From NCBI GenBank assembly GCA_016789305.1, contig JAEURJ010000007.1, positions 62,001 to 126,000 on the forward strand: 64,000 nt of DNA, in the 5' to 3' direction. Below the pieces are notes generated by a model. It was not told where the DNA came from. It made no database searches and saw only the letters and a program-made list of their open reading frames with translations. The position numbers and the translations under genes were made by a program. This stretch comes from Anaerolineales bacterium. Lineage in GTDB: Bacteria; Chloroflexota; Anaerolineae; Anaerolineales; Villigracilaceae. Of the stretch, positions 27,019 through 34,670 are shown one piece after another. Each line of letters begins with the position of its first letter. The first letter of the stretch is position 1.

Positions 27019-28257
27019 TTATTTTTTGACGCCTAACAAGCTGTCCATGATGCTCTTGCCGCGCCAGTTTTGTAAAATCGCTTCGAAATACAACTGTTCC
27101 AAAGCCTTGACCTGCCCTTCAATCGAAAATTTCTCGCTCAACTCTGTTGATTTTTTACCGAATCGTTCCAGCTTGCCTTTGTCTGCCAGCAGGTCCGAAA
27201 CAGTTTGCGAATATACCTTCACGTCCAGTGGAACCTGGTATCCATTCTGATCATTCTCGATCATGCCTTCAAACGCTTCGTCTTTTACCGCCACCAACGG
27301 ACGTCCGGAGGCAATCGCTTCGATCACCGAGATCGGATGTACCTCTGTTGTCGATGCAGAGAGAAAAATGGTTGCCTCATGCAGCACGTCGGGAAGTTCC
27401 GCGCGATTGACCATTCCCAAAAAGTGAATGCGATCTTTTAAATGCATGCCATTCACTTTCTCTTCGAGACTCTTGCGCGCGCTGCCATCGCCGGCAAAGA
27501 CAAGCACCGTTTCGGGATGTGTTTCTGCCAGCAAGGCAAATGCATCCACAAGGAAATCGAGACGTTTTTCCGGGTCCATTCTGCCAACAGATAAAAGAAT
27601 TTGCGCCTCTGGCTTAAGCCCCAGCCTGTTTCGCAGACTACCGGGATTCTTCGCCGCTTTGAAATTGCTCAAGTCGATGCCGTTTGGAATAGTGTGGATC
27701 GGCTTGCGGACTTTTTGCTCCATCAGCAGACGATAAAACTTCGGCGAAGGCACCACGACCTGGTCACCGAGGTTGGTGCTGGCCGTGCTAAACCAGCGTG
27801 CCCCGTGACGGATCACGCCTGTGCCGCCGATGAATTTCAAATAATGGGTGTAATCCGTGATGGAGGTGTGATAGGTGTAGATCAGCGGCAGGTTTTTTGT
27901 GGAGGCTGTGAGATAAGCCAGCAATCCCACACTCAGCGGACTATGTGCATGTAACACGTCAAAATGCTTGCGTGTGAGTGACCATGTGGAGCGCGGTGTG
28001 CCCAGGACGGCCACATAGATGGGTGGGTCATTTAAGTATTTCAAGGAGGGCAGGCGTACCACGCCATCCTGTTCATCTTTATAGCCAGGAAACTTCGGGG
28101 CAAAGATTGTCACCTGATGCCCTCGCTTTGTGAGCCCTGCGGAAACCAATTGCAGGGAGATGGATACACCATTGACTTGTGGAGCGTAGGTATCCGTGAA
28201 TAACCCGATGCGAAGCGCACCGAGGTTGAGCTTTGACTCTGTAACCAATTCTGCCAT
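27019..28257 (-). CDS. Glycosyltransferase family 4 protein
   Basis: 412 residues from ATG 28257 (GGAGA at good distance; a GTG at 28266 is in frame but sits on the Shine-Dalgarno sequence). GT-B fold: N-terminal 'GLFTDTYAPQVNGVSISLQLV', C-terminal nucleotide-sugar site 'LLSVGRMDPEKRLDFLVDAF', 'LVFAGDGSARKSLEE' and 'FLSASTTEVHPISVIEAIASGRPLVAV' (E-x7-E region). It is closest in pattern to diacylglycerol glucosyl/mannosyltransferases (PimB/Ugp-like), so a membrane glycolipid role is plausible. Coupled to the upstream DUF951 gene. Confidence 0.9.
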   Translation of the reverse strand: MAELVTESKLNLGALRIGLFTDTYAPQVNGVSISLQLVSAGLTKRGHQVTIFAPKFPGYKDEQDGVVRLPSLKYLNDPPIYVAVLGTPRSTWSLTRKHFDVLHAHSPLSVGLLAYLTASTKNLPLIYTYHTSITDYTHYLKFIGGTGVIRHGARWFSTASTNLGDQVVVPSPKFYRLLMEQKVRKPIHTIPNGIDLSNFKAAKNPGSLRNRLGLKPEAQILLSVGRMDPEKRLDFLVDAFALLAETHPETVLVFAGDGSARKSLEEKVNGMHLKDRIHFLGMVNRAELPDVLHEATIFLSASTTEVHPISVIEAIASGRPLVAVKDEAFEGMIENDQNGYQVPLDVKVYSQTVSDLLADKGKLERFGKKSTELSEKFSIEGQVKALEQLYFEAILQNWRGKSIMDSLLGVKK

Positions 28258-28262
28258 GTTCT

Positions 28263-28484
28263 TCACTCTCCAGAAATATTTTGTTCTGTTTTTTCTTTGT
28301 GTTTTGTTAAGTTTGCTTTCATGCGTTTTGCCAGCTCACGACGGGTGAGCATCACGCGATGTTTGCAGATATTGCATTCCAACCCTATATCTGCTCCGAG
28401 TCGTACAACGGTCCACTCGTAGGAACCGCACGGATGCGGTTTGCGTAAGCGCAGGTGATCGTTGAGTTGCAGATCCGGGAGCAT
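28263..28484 (-). CDS. DUF951 family protein
   Basis: 73 residues, full length. 'RLRKPHPCGSYEWTVVRLGADIGLECNICKHRVMLTRRELAKR' is the DUF951 signature, with a CxxC pair and a conserved PHPCG that may bind a metal or RNA. The function is unknown; family members are often encoded next to mechanosensitive-channel or ribosome-associated genes. TATAAT lies exactly 6 nt before the ATG, so the transcript is probably leaderless. It heads a two-gene operon with the GT4 gene. Confidence 0.9.
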   Translation of the reverse strand: MLPDLQLNDHLRLRKPHPCGSYEWTVVRLGADIGLECNICKHRVMLTRRELAKRMKANLTKHKEKTEQNISGE

Positions 28485-28490
28485 ATGGAA

Positions 28491-28496
28491 ATTATA
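28491..28496 (-). promoter_or_regulatory. -10 box for leaderless DUF951 gene
   Basis: TATAAT, 6 nt (TTCCAT), then ATG 28484. Confidence 0.65.
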
Positions 28497-28536
28497 CCGC
28501 CATGAAGTGACTACCTCGTGTTAATGGCTTGTAAAC

Positions 28537-28558
28537 GGCTGGGAAATATTTCCCAGCC
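28537..28558. promoter_or_regulatory. 22-bp perfect palindrome in the divergent intergenic region
   Basis: GGCTGGGAAAT/ATTTCCCAGCC lies between the divergent DUF951-GT4 and MBL-Crp operons, 18 nt upstream of the MBL -35. A dimeric regulator such as the Crp protein encoded downstream could bind it, but it does not match the E. coli CRP consensus. A weak terminator or repeat is the alternative. Confidence 0.45.
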
Positions 28559-28576
28559 TCGTGGAGAAAACTTTCC

Positions 28577-28604
28577 TTGAGGGAAATTACGTGCGGACGA
28601 TAAT
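28577..28604 (+). promoter_or_regulatory. Promoter of the MBL-Crp operon
   Basis: TTGAGG (28577-28582), 16-nt spacer, GATAAT (28599-28604). CCGGAGG then serves as Shine-Dalgarno sequence for ATG 28635. Confidence 0.6.
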
Positions 28605-28634
28605 AAGGTTGTAAGCAATAACCGGAGGTGCAGA

Positions 28635-29603
28635 ATGAATGATGAACTAAAAATTAAATTCTGGGGTGTGCGCGGAAGTTATCCCACGCCCGGCGCGGGC
28701 ACGATCAAATATGGCGGAAACACCGCCTGTGTGGAAATCCGCGCGGGTGAACGCACTCTTGTCTTGGATGCGGGAACGGGCATCATTCCGCTTGGCCGCG
28801 AGTTGGCCCGTCGTGCATCCACTGAAAAGCGCGGGCCTGAATTGCTGCTGCTTTTTAGTCACTTGCATCACGATCACACACAGGGTTTCCCGTTCTTTGT
28901 CCCTGCGTATATGCCGGGTGCCCGCCTGCACATTTTGGGTCCCGATGGCACCACTGAATCTTTGAAGCAGGTGTTGGAACATAATCAATCGTCTGAAACG
29001 TTTCCGATCAGCTTGCGCGATATGGCTTCGTCGAAAGATATTCAATCGGTGCAAGAGTCGCAGGTGATTGTTTGGGATGAAGAGGGTGTCCGTTTGGTTG
29101 GGCCAGGCGTCTGGTTACGTAGTGAGGCGTTGGTGATTCGTATTCACAAATCATACGCGCATCCCGGCGGAGTCTTTGTCTATCGCATTTCATGGCGTGG
29201 CAAATCGATTGTGTATGCGACGGATACCGAAGGCTATGTGGGCACGGATCGAAAGCTGGTTTCGTTTGCGCGCGATGCGGATGTATTGATTCACGATGCG
29301 CAATACAGCGATGCGCACTATGGCGGGCAGCTTGCGGGATTTCCATCCACGCAGGGATATGGACACTCTACCGCTACGATGGCTTGTGAAGTAGCCGCCT
29401 CCGCCGAAACGGGGCAACTGATTCTTTTTCATCACGACCCCGCCTACTCTGATGAAATGGTTGCTGCGCAGGAAAATACCGCGAAGGCGAATTTCCCTGA
29501 TAGTTGTGCTGCGTATGAAGGACTTGAAATCGATCTACGCCCATCTTCTGAAACCAGAAGAGGAGCGATGGAAAGAGATGTACAATATGTTAAGAATGGC
29601 TGA
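28635..29603 (+). CDS. MBL-fold metallo-hydrolase (PhnP/cyclic-phosphodiesterase-like)
   Basis: 322 residues. 'KFWGVRGSYPTPG' and 'RTLVLDAGTGIIPLG' open the beta-lactamase-like fold, and the metal site is complete: 'FSHLHHDHTQGFP' (HxHxDH), 'HPGGVF' region, Asp in 'VYATDTEG', and a C-terminal 'LILFHHDPAYSD'. The type resembles phosphoribosyl 1,2-cyclic phosphate phosphodiesterase and related cyclic-nucleotide phosphodiesterases. The gene overlaps a Crp-type regulator by 26 nt, which makes a cyclic-nucleotide substrate an attractive but unproven idea. Confidence 0.88.
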   Translation: MNDELKIKFWGVRGSYPTPGAGTIKYGGNTACVEIRAGERTLVLDAGTGIIPLGRELARRASTEKRGPELLLLFSHLHHDHTQGFPFFVPAYMPGARLHILGPDGTTESLKQVLEHNQSSETFPISLRDMASSKDIQSVQESQVIVWDEEGVRLVGPGVWLRSEALVIRIHKSYAHPGGVFVYRISWRGKSIVYATDTEGYVGTDRKLVSFARDADVLIHDAQYSDAHYGGQLAGFPSTQGYGHSTATMACEVAASAETGQLILFHHDPAYSDEMVAAQENTAKANFPDSCAAYEGLEIDLRPSSETRRGAMERDVQYVKNG

Positions 29604-30294
29604 AATAAAAAAGGACGATACCCGCAATTTGCTTTCTGACATCAAATTGTTCGAAGGACTCACTCCTGCCCAGCTGGATTGGGTGGCACATCGCGCGCAT
29701 CGGAGGGTATTCCCTGCCGGCACGAATGTAATGACAATTGAACAACCTGGTGAAGCAGTCTATGTGATTCTGCATGGGACGGTAAAAATCCATGTGGAGC
29801 AGGGTGACCGCGATGTCATTCTTTCGATTTTAGGCGGCGGGGATTTGCTCGGCGAAATGAGTTTGATCGACAGTGTGGGCCGCTCGGCAAGCGCCGTGAC
29901 TTTGGAAGATTCTCTTTTGTTGTGGATGGATCGCACCACCTTCAATTACATTCTCGATAATTTTCCGAAGGCGGCGCGCAGCTTGGTGAAGATTCTTTCG
30001 GCGCGCGTGCGGCTTTCAGATCAGATGATCCAATCGCTTGCTTCGCTGGATGTGAATGGACGTGTGGCGCGTCAACTGCTGGCTTTTGCAGAACGTTATG
30101 GCCGCGATGTGAAAGACGGCGTGCAAATTCGCATCCTGTTGACTCAGGGAGATATTGCCGATCTCGTCGGCGCGTCTCGCAAGCGGGTGAATCAAACGAT
30201 GGTCTTGTTGAAAGATCAGGATCTGGTTCTGATGTCTGAAGATGGCCGCATCATTATCCGCGACAAGGTTGGGTTGGCAAAGTATTGTAGTTAA
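29578..30294 (+). CDS. Crp/Fnr family transcriptional regulator
   Basis: 238 residues from ATG 29578, inside the end of the MBL gene, with GGAAAGAG just upstream; this gives the normal length for the family. cNMP-binding beta-roll (about 15-130, 'VYVILHGTVKIHVEQ', 'LLGEMSLIDSVGRSASAV' with the phosphate-binding G-E and R-S positions of true cAMP/cGMP binders) and a winged HTH (about 155-235, 'TQGDIADLVGASRKRVNQTM'). Retained phosphate-binding residues suggest real nucleotide binding. No Cys cluster, so not Fnr-type. Translationally coupled to the MBL hydrolase. Confidence 0.93.
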   Translation: MYNMLRMAEIKKDDTRNLLSDIKLFEGLTPAQLDWVAHRAHRRVFPAGTNVMTIEQPGEAVYVILHGTVKIHVEQGDRDVILSILGGGDLLGEMSLIDSVGRSASAVTLEDSLLLWMDRTTFNYILDNFPKAARSLVKILSARVRLSDQMIQSLASLDVNGRVARQLLAFAERYGRDVKDGVQIRILLTQGDIADLVGASRKRVNQTMVLLKDQDLVLMSEDGRIIIRDKVGLAKYCS

Positions 30295-30297
30295 AGC

Positions 30298-30330
30298 AGG
30301 TGACAGTCACTTTTAAAGTGACTGTCACCT
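30298..30330. terminator. Long palindromic terminator
   Basis: A 16-bp perfect stem AGGTGACAGTCACTTT/AAAGTGACTGTCACCT with a 1-nt loop, between convergent genes. It may also be a dispersed repeat. Confidence 0.75.
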
Positions 30331-30334
30331 TGTA

Positions 30335-31033
30335 TTATTTGCAGAACGGAATCGTATCGCTGTTTTTATTTGCATTCAACGGCAGGCCGAAATAGGGGGA
30401 AGGGTCGTAGGTGTTGTTGATATCCAGCTCGTTCGTAAAATTTCCAAAGCTGTCGTCTTTTACAACTGAAATATGCAAGTGAACTCCCACAGGGTTGGCC
30501 GGGTCACCGGAATAATTTCCCATGCGACCAAGATAAGTCCCTGCTTCGACGAAGACTTCGCTTGTGCCCAAGGGGAATTGGTCTGAGATGAAAGAATTGC
30601 CTTGGGCGTCGGCCATGTGAGTGTAGTAGACCCAGATCTGGCGTCCGGGGCGAAGCGGGTCTTCTGGCACGCGAATAATGACGGAGGACTTCCAGTCCGA
30701 TTGACGGGTGAGATATCCGGGATAGGCAGCGAATATTGAGGTGATGCCAACGTCTGTTCCGCCAAAGATGTCGAGCCCGGAATGACGGTGACCGGGACGG
30801 AAGGAATCGTCCCAAATGAAACCGATCAATCCATCTGTGGGGAAGGCGAATGGCGCATTGTTGCAGCGTGTGCCGGCCTTCATCCTGAATTCCGAGAGGG
30901 AGGATGGATCCTGAAACCAGGCATAGATTTTGTCCGTTCTTGGCGAGGAACGACGGCGATATGTCTGATAAATGTAAATTCCCGCAGCTGTGAATGCCAC
31001 AAGGAGGGCAAGGACAATGAATTTTCTGGTCAT
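30335..31033 (-). CDS. M23-family peptidase (LytM-like), membrane anchored
   Basis: 232 residues from ATG 31033. An N-terminal membrane anchor (about 3-20) precedes an extracytoplasmic domain with the M23 zinc site: 'GHRHSGLDIFGG' (HxxxD) and a second 'VHLHISV' (HxH), plus 'VYYTHMAD'. These enzymes cut peptidoglycan cross-bridges or act as activators of amidases. Both zinc motifs are intact. TATAAT lies 7 nt before the ATG, consistent with a leaderless or nearly leaderless mRNA. Monocistronic. Confidence 0.88.
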   Translation of the reverse strand: MTRKFIVLALLVAFTAAGIYIYQTYRRRSSPRTDKIYAWFQDPSSLSEFRMKAGTRCNNAPFAFPTDGLIGFIWDDSFRPGHRHSGLDIFGGTDVGITSIFAAYPGYLTRQSDWKSSVIIRVPEDPLRPGRQIWVYYTHMADAQGNSFISDQFPLGTSEVFVEAGTYLGRMGNYSGDPANPVGVHLHISVVKDDSFGNFTNELDINNTYDPSPYFGLPLNANKNSDTIPFCK

Positions 31034-31155
31034 TCGAAAGATTATACCCACTGCGGAAAATTCTTACGGAATTTTTATTTGATGTTATCCAATTTCTTAT
31101 GGAACGAATTTAACATAGGGACATTCATATCGTTAAATCAAAGGAGATTAAAAAT

Positions 31156-31539
31156 ATGTCACTTTATATTCAACCCTACCCATTCCGCCGCACGGCTCGC
31201 CGATTGGCTGCCGAGGCCCAAATCCGCCCGTTGGGTGTCAATGTCCGCGAAGAGGACGATGCCTATGTTCTTTCCGCCTTGGTGCCTGGTTTGAAGGCCG
31301 AAGACTTGAATATTCAGGTGCTGGAAAATGTTGTCAGCATTGAAGGGGAGTACAAGTCTGAAGATGCGGAATACCTTCTGAGTGAACTTCCCAATGGTTC
31401 CTTCCGCCGTTCACTGCGATTGCCCAGCGATATTGAAGCCGACCAGGTGCAGGCGAAGATTGCTGACGGCGTACTGACATTGAATCTACCCAAGGCAGAA
31501 TCTGCCCGCCCGAAGAAAATCCAGATTTCTGTGAACTAG
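31156..31539 (+). CDS. Hsp20/alpha-crystallin small heat-shock protein
   Basis: 127 residues. The alpha-crystallin domain covers about 25-120: 'VREEDDAYVLSALVPGLKAEDLNIQVLENVVSIEGEY', 'GSFRRSLRLPSDIEADQVQAKIADGVLTLNLPKAE' (the A-x-x-x-n-GVL motif). The short N-terminal arm and C-terminal 'KKIQISV' I-x-I/V anchor are typical of ATP-independent holdases forming oligomers. AAAGGAGAT upstream is a strong ribosome-binding site. No CIRCE or ROSE-like element is obvious in the short leader. Monocistronic with an intrinsic terminator. Confidence 0.94.
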   Translation: MSLYIQPYPFRRTARRLAAEAQIRPLGVNVREEDDAYVLSALVPGLKAEDLNIQVLENVVSIEGEYKSEDAEYLLSELPNGSFRRSLRLPSDIEADQVQAKIADGVLTLNLPKAESARPKKIQISVN

Positions 31540-31552
31540 GAATTAAATTTAT

Positions 31553-31586
31553 AAAAAGAGACGCATAACCAGTGCGTCTCTTTTTA
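31553..31586 (+). terminator. Intrinsic terminator of hsp20
   Basis: AAAAGAGACGCA, loop, TGCGTCTCTTTT. Confidence 0.85.
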
Positions 31587-31645
31587 TTTGGAAATGGGTG
31601 CGCCAACCTGTGTATAATTCATCCATTCTGATATTGGAGTACCCT

Positions 31646-32665
31646 GTGCGAGCTAAATTTACCCTACTCACTCTTCTTGTTATCCTGCTTCTCAGTGCAT
31701 GTGGGCAATCTGCAACTGAAGTTGTGGGCCCAACAGCCATTCCTACGGATACACCCATTCCAACGGCTACAATCATCCCGACGCAATCCACACCGCTGGC
31801 GATCCTGGTCGTGCCCGCGGACCTGGACCAGGCTGTCTCTGATGTGTATCAAAAGACGATGTACAATCTTGCACAACAAAGCGGATATCGCTTTCAGGTT
31901 CGGACTGCTTTAACTCCAGAAGACCTGGCCGATAGCACCTTGAAAGTGGTCGTGGCATTACCCCCAGACCCCGGCATCGCCACGCTCGCACCCACTGCAC
32001 CCAACGTGCAATTCCTGGCGGTGGACATTCCGAACCTTACAGCCGGTGGCAATGTGAGCGTGCTGGCTCCCAACAATGCCGTGGAGATTCCCGCATTTCT
32101 TGCTGGTTATGTTGCAGCCATGCTCGTGGAGGAATATCACATCGGCATGATCATCCCGAAGGATGATCCCAGTGCCCAGCTTGCGCTGCAAGCATTTTCG
32201 AATGGAAAGACTTATTATTGCGGGCTTTGTAATACTTTTTATGTATCCTCGATCACCTATCCAACCTATGTTGAAATTCCAGCCGATGAAGACCCGTCGC
32301 GTTATGGCGGATATGCCAACGTGTTGATCAACGACCGCAAAGTGGATGTGCTTTATGTGTATCCATCCCTCGCGCGGCAGGATTTCCTTGACTATATTGG
32401 AACCACCGGCGTTTTGTTGATCGGTGCGAATCGCCCGGGAAGTGTGCGCCCTGGCGGTTGGGTGATGACCATTCAGCCGGATACGATCAAGGCGATTCAA
32501 CTTGCCTGGCCGGGTTTGATCGCCGGACAAGGCGGACAAACGGTTCAATCTCCGATCGGGCTTGTGGATGTCGACCCGGCATTGCTTACGCCCGGGCGTC
32601 AACGATTAGCTCAAGAGACGTTGGACGCGCTCCTTGCAGGACGAATCCTGCCGGTGGGCCCGTAA
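31646..32665 (+). CDS. BMP-like substrate-binding lipoprotein
   Basis: 339 residues from GTG 31646 (TTGGAG upstream, TATAAT at 31613). A lipoprotein signal ('LLTLLVILLLSAC') ends at Cys19 and is followed by a TPIPTDTPIPTAT linker that is typical of this genome. The rest resembles periplasmic binding proteins of the BMP/basic membrane protein type: 'LAILVVPADLDQAVSDVYQKTMYNLAQQSGY', 'VQFLAVDI', 'FLAGYVAAMLVEEYHIGMI' and a late 'DVLYVYPSLARQDFLDYI'. BMP proteins usually bind nucleosides. No ABC permease or ATPase lies next to it, so it may be a lone receptor. Confidence 0.75.
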   Translation: MRAKFTLLTLLVILLLSACGQSATEVVGPTAIPTDTPIPTATIIPTQSTPLAILVVPADLDQAVSDVYQKTMYNLAQQSGYRFQVRTALTPEDLADSTLKVVVALPPDPGIATLAPTAPNVQFLAVDIPNLTAGGNVSVLAPNNAVEIPAFLAGYVAAMLVEEYHIGMIIPKDDPSAQLALQAFSNGKTYYCGLCNTFYVSSITYPTYVEIPADEDPSRYGGYANVLINDRKVDVLYVYPSLARQDFLDYIGTTGVLLIGANRPGSVRPGGWVMTIQPDTIKAIQLAWPGLIAGQGGQTVQSPIGLVDVDPALLTPGRQRLAQETLDALLAGRILPVGP

Positions 32666-32680
32666 AATTATTCTACAAAT

Positions 32681-32714
32681 AAAAAGCCGACTCAGAAATG
32701 AGTCGGCTTTTTAT
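32681..32714. terminator. Bidirectional intrinsic terminator
   Basis: AAAAAGCCGACTCA/TGAGTCGGCTTTTT with a 4-nt loop between convergent genes. Confidence 0.88.
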
Positions 32715-32727
32715 TTTCTGAAAAACT

Positions 32728-33135
32728 TTATGCTGCTACAGACCACTCCTGCCGAACCAGCCACGCCATTGATTTGACCAATAGTGCCATCGGGCTGATG
32801 GGCGTGGAAATGTGTTCGTTCACGCCGGCATGAATATATTCAAAAATATTTTTGCGGTCTGCTGATGGTGCAAGAAGGAGCAGGGTTCCCTTGGTGGTGG
32901 CGCGCAGTCTGCGGCATAGGTCCAATTTGGCAGTTTGCGGCAATTCAAGATCGAGGATGATCAAGGAAGGAGTTGTCATTGCAGCCATGATCAACGCTGT
33001 GTGCGGAGCGGATTCATGGAACACATGGCAGTTCTTTTGTTGAAAAAGCGTTTCCCAAACAGAGATCATTTCAGCATCCTTCGAGAGGATCAGAACTGTG
33101 TGTGGCCCGTCCATATTGTTCTTCCATGTGATCAT
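32728..33135 (-). CDS. Single-domain response-regulator receiver protein
   Basis: 135 residues from ATG 33135 (AAAGGA upstream). A lone receiver-like fold: 'HTVLILSKDAEMISVWETLF', phospho-Asp candidate in 'LIILDLELPQT', and 'NIFEYIHAGVNEHISTPISPMAL' at the position of the conserved Lys (here replaced by Ser/Thr). The acidic pair at the end of beta-1 is reduced to 'SKDAE' and the Lys is missing, so phosphorylation may be altered or lost. No output domain. It is divergent from the GNAT operon leader, which begins about 100 bp away. Confidence 0.72.
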   Translation of the reverse strand: MITWKNNMDGPHTVLILSKDAEMISVWETLFQQKNCHVFHESAPHTALIMAAMTTPSLIILDLELPQTAKLDLCRRLRATTKGTLLLLAPSADRKNIFEYIHAGVNEHISTPISPMALLVKSMAWLVRQEWSVAA

Positions 33136-33236
33136 GATATTTTTTCCTTTCTTTCCTGATGTATCCTTTGAGGTTGGAATTAGCCGTTTCGGGTTTGCCC
33201 CTTCGGTACTACAGGAAAATTGATCCGCACAAATCC

Positions 33237-33266
33237 TTGACTCTCTTTTCCCTTGCGTGATAAACT
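33237..33266 (+). promoter_or_regulatory. Promoter of the GNAT operon leader
   Basis: TTGACT (33237-33242), 18-nt spacer, TAAACT (33261-33266). The predicted start near 33273 gives a leader of about 245 nt before the first GNAT gene. Confidence 0.7.
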
Positions 33267-33313
33267 CTGCGCGCTTGAGAAAAGCAAATTTTATGAAAGG
33301 AGGCGCACGCCCA

Positions 33314-33397
33314 ATGATAATGAACACGTTCCATCTTATCCCCGCATTCACCGGCAAAGCCGATGTTGATTCTCGCAGTGCGCCTGCTTCCCGTTAG
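33314..33397 (+). CDS. Putative leader peptide upstream of the GNAT operon
   Basis: 27 codons from ATG 33314, preceded by a strong Shine-Dalgarno sequence AAAGGAGG (33297-33303). An in-frame upstream ATG at 33293 has none. The peptide contains 'MNTFHLIPAFTGKAD' and ends 'SAPASR', with no run of one amino-acid codon, so it is not a classic amino-acid attenuator. AGGCGCAC (33301-33308), part of its ribosome-binding site, can pair with GTGCGCCT (33378-33385) near its own end. It ends 18 nt before the first of two intrinsic terminators. Its role as a sensor of ribosome stalling is inference. Confidence 0.6.
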   Translation: MIMNTFHLIPAFTGKADVDSRSAPASR

Positions 33398-33414
33398 ACC
33401 GACCTAGTCGTCTT

Positions 33415-33454
33415 ACGGCCACGGTGTCACTGCGACCCGTGGCCGTTTTTATTT
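33415..33454 (+). terminator. Attenuator terminator T1 before the GNAT operon
   Basis: A perfect 10-bp stem ACGGCCACGG (33415-33424) / CCGTGGCCGT (33437-33446), followed by TTTTATTT. It sits between the leader ORF and the structural genes, so it must be bypassed for expression from the leader promoter. Confidence 0.85.
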
Positions 33455-33462
33455 AATCGTAA

Positions 33463-33502
33463 AGCGTCCATGGGTTCATGACCTGTGGCCGCTTTTTGTT
33501 TT
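33463..33502 (+). terminator. Attenuator terminator T2 before the GNAT operon
   Basis: The stem AGCGtCCATGGG / CCTGTGGcCGCT (33463-33493) has one mismatch and is followed by TTTTGTTTTG. Its right half resembles that of T1, and T1's left arm could alternatively pair with T2's right arm, so the two look like a tandem duplication with interchangeable pairing. It ends a few nt before the first gene's ribosome-binding site. Confidence 0.7.
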
Positions 33503-33517
33503 GTTATGGAGGAAACC

Positions 33518-34102
33518 ATGTTAGATATTCAAACCCAGCTTTTCGAAGCAAAGGATGTTCGCTTCGGTCCCATCGACCATGAAGTGCATCCCGATATCGA
33601 ATCCAAATGGACGCATGACGCCGAATTCATGCGCCTCTTTGACCTGAAACCGGTTCGCCCGCTTTCACCGGCAATGGTGAAAAAGCAGTACGAAGCCGTT
33701 GAAAAAGAGATGGAGGAGGAAAAGAACCTCTTCTATTTCACAGTCCGTGCCCGCGAAGACGACCGCCTGATCGGAAAAGCAGTTGTTGAGTGGATCGATT
33801 GGAACAACGGCAACGGGTTTCTGCGCTTAGGCATTGGCTTGCCAGAGGATCGCCGCAAGGGATATGGTTCGCAGGCTCTCAGCATGTTGCTGCGCTATGC
33901 CTTTGGCGAGTTGAACCTCTACCGAGTCACCGCTGTCGTGCCGGCCTACAATGAAGGTGCCATGCGTCTCTTCCAGAAGTTTGGTTTTATGGAGGAGGTC
34001 CGCCGACGCCAGGCATTGAACCGTGATGGTCAACTTTGGGATCTCGTCTCTTTCGGCTTGTTGAATAGCGAATGGCGGGAGCAGAATAACGGTCGAGGGT
34101 GA
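33518..34102 (+). CDS. GNAT N-acetyltransferase, first gene of the attenuated GNAT operon
   Basis: 194 residues from ATG 33518 (GGAGGAAACC upstream); longer in-frame starts fall inside the T2 hairpin. GNAT core: 'LFYFTVRAREDDRLIGKAVVEWI', motif A 'LGIGLPEDRRKGYGSQALSML', and 'LYRVTAVVPAYNEGAMRLFQKFGF'. It belongs to the RimJ/RimL-like group together with the next two genes, with which it shares the 'K/R-GYG' acetyl-CoA loop and 'ELNL-R' block, so the three look like products of tandem duplication. Controlled by the leader ORF and terminators T1/T2. Substrate unknown. Confidence 0.88.
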   Translation: MLDIQTQLFEAKDVRFGPIDHEVHPDIESKWTHDAEFMRLFDLKPVRPLSPAMVKKQYEAVEKEMEEEKNLFYFTVRAREDDRLIGKAVVEWIDWNNGNGFLRLGIGLPEDRRKGYGSQALSMLLRYAFGELNLYRVTAVVPAYNEGAMRLFQKFGFMEEVRRRQALNRDGQLWDLVSFGLLNSEWREQNNGRG

Positions 34103-34106
34103 AGCG

Positions 34107-34670
34107 ATGAAAGACATCTATCGCGGATCCCTCGTCCGCCTGTGCGGTGAGTCTCCGGATCTGCTGGCAAAATCCATGATGAAATGGGATCGGGATACGG
34201 AGCAGCACCGCCTCTCAGACAGCGAGCCGGCACAGTTATGGTCTGAGAAAAAATTAAAAGACTTTATTGAGAAGCGAGCCAATGGCAATCCGCAATCATT
34301 TCGGTTTTGGATACGCACGCTTGCGGATGATACATTGATCGGCGGCGTGGGGTTGTGGGTCAGCTCATGGACTCATGGGGATACCTGGCTTGGGATTTCC
34401 ATTGGCGAGCGCGATTATTGGGGCAAAGGGTATGGTACCGATGCCATGCGGCTTGCCGTGCAATATGGATTCCTTGAGTTGAACCTGCGCCGCATTTCGC
34501 TGGGGCTGCATGCGTTTAATGAACGAGCTTTGAAGTCCTATGAAAAGGTTGGCTTTAAACTGGAAGGCCGAATGCGCGGTGAAGGTTTGCGAGACGGCGT
34601 ACGCTTCGACAGCCTGTGGATGGGTATTCTGCGCGAGGAATGGCTGGCTTCCCAGGAGGTGGCGAAATGA
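34107..34670 (+). CDS. GNAT N-acetyltransferase, second gene of the operon
   Basis: 187 residues, starting 4 nt after the previous stop. 'MKDIYRGSLVRLCGE' parallels the next gene's 'MKDIFKGDLVRLSAM'. Motif A is 'LGISIGERDYWGKGYGTDAMRLAVQYGF', motif B 'RALKSYEKVGFKLEGRMR', and the end 'LWMGILREEW' is shared with the third gene. This is the pattern of SpeG/RimJ-like and spermidine- or antibiotic-acetylating GNATs, but no family-specific residue tells the acceptor. Its stop overlaps the next start (ATGA), so translation is coupled. Confidence 0.9.
   Translation: MKDIYRGSLVRLCGESPDLLAKSMMKWDRDTEQHRLSDSEPAQLWSEKKLKDFIEKRANGNPQSFRFWIRTLADDTLIGGVGLWVSSWTHGDTWLGISIGERDYWGKGYGTDAMRLAVQYGFLELNLRRISLGLHAFNERALKSYEKVGFKLEGRMRGEGLRDGVRFDSLWMGILREEWLASQEVAK

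Noticed and set aside
33293..33313. Upstream ATG for the GNAT leader ORF
   Set aside because: It has no Shine-Dalgarno sequence, while AAAGGAGG fits the ATG at 33314. I keep the shorter ORF.
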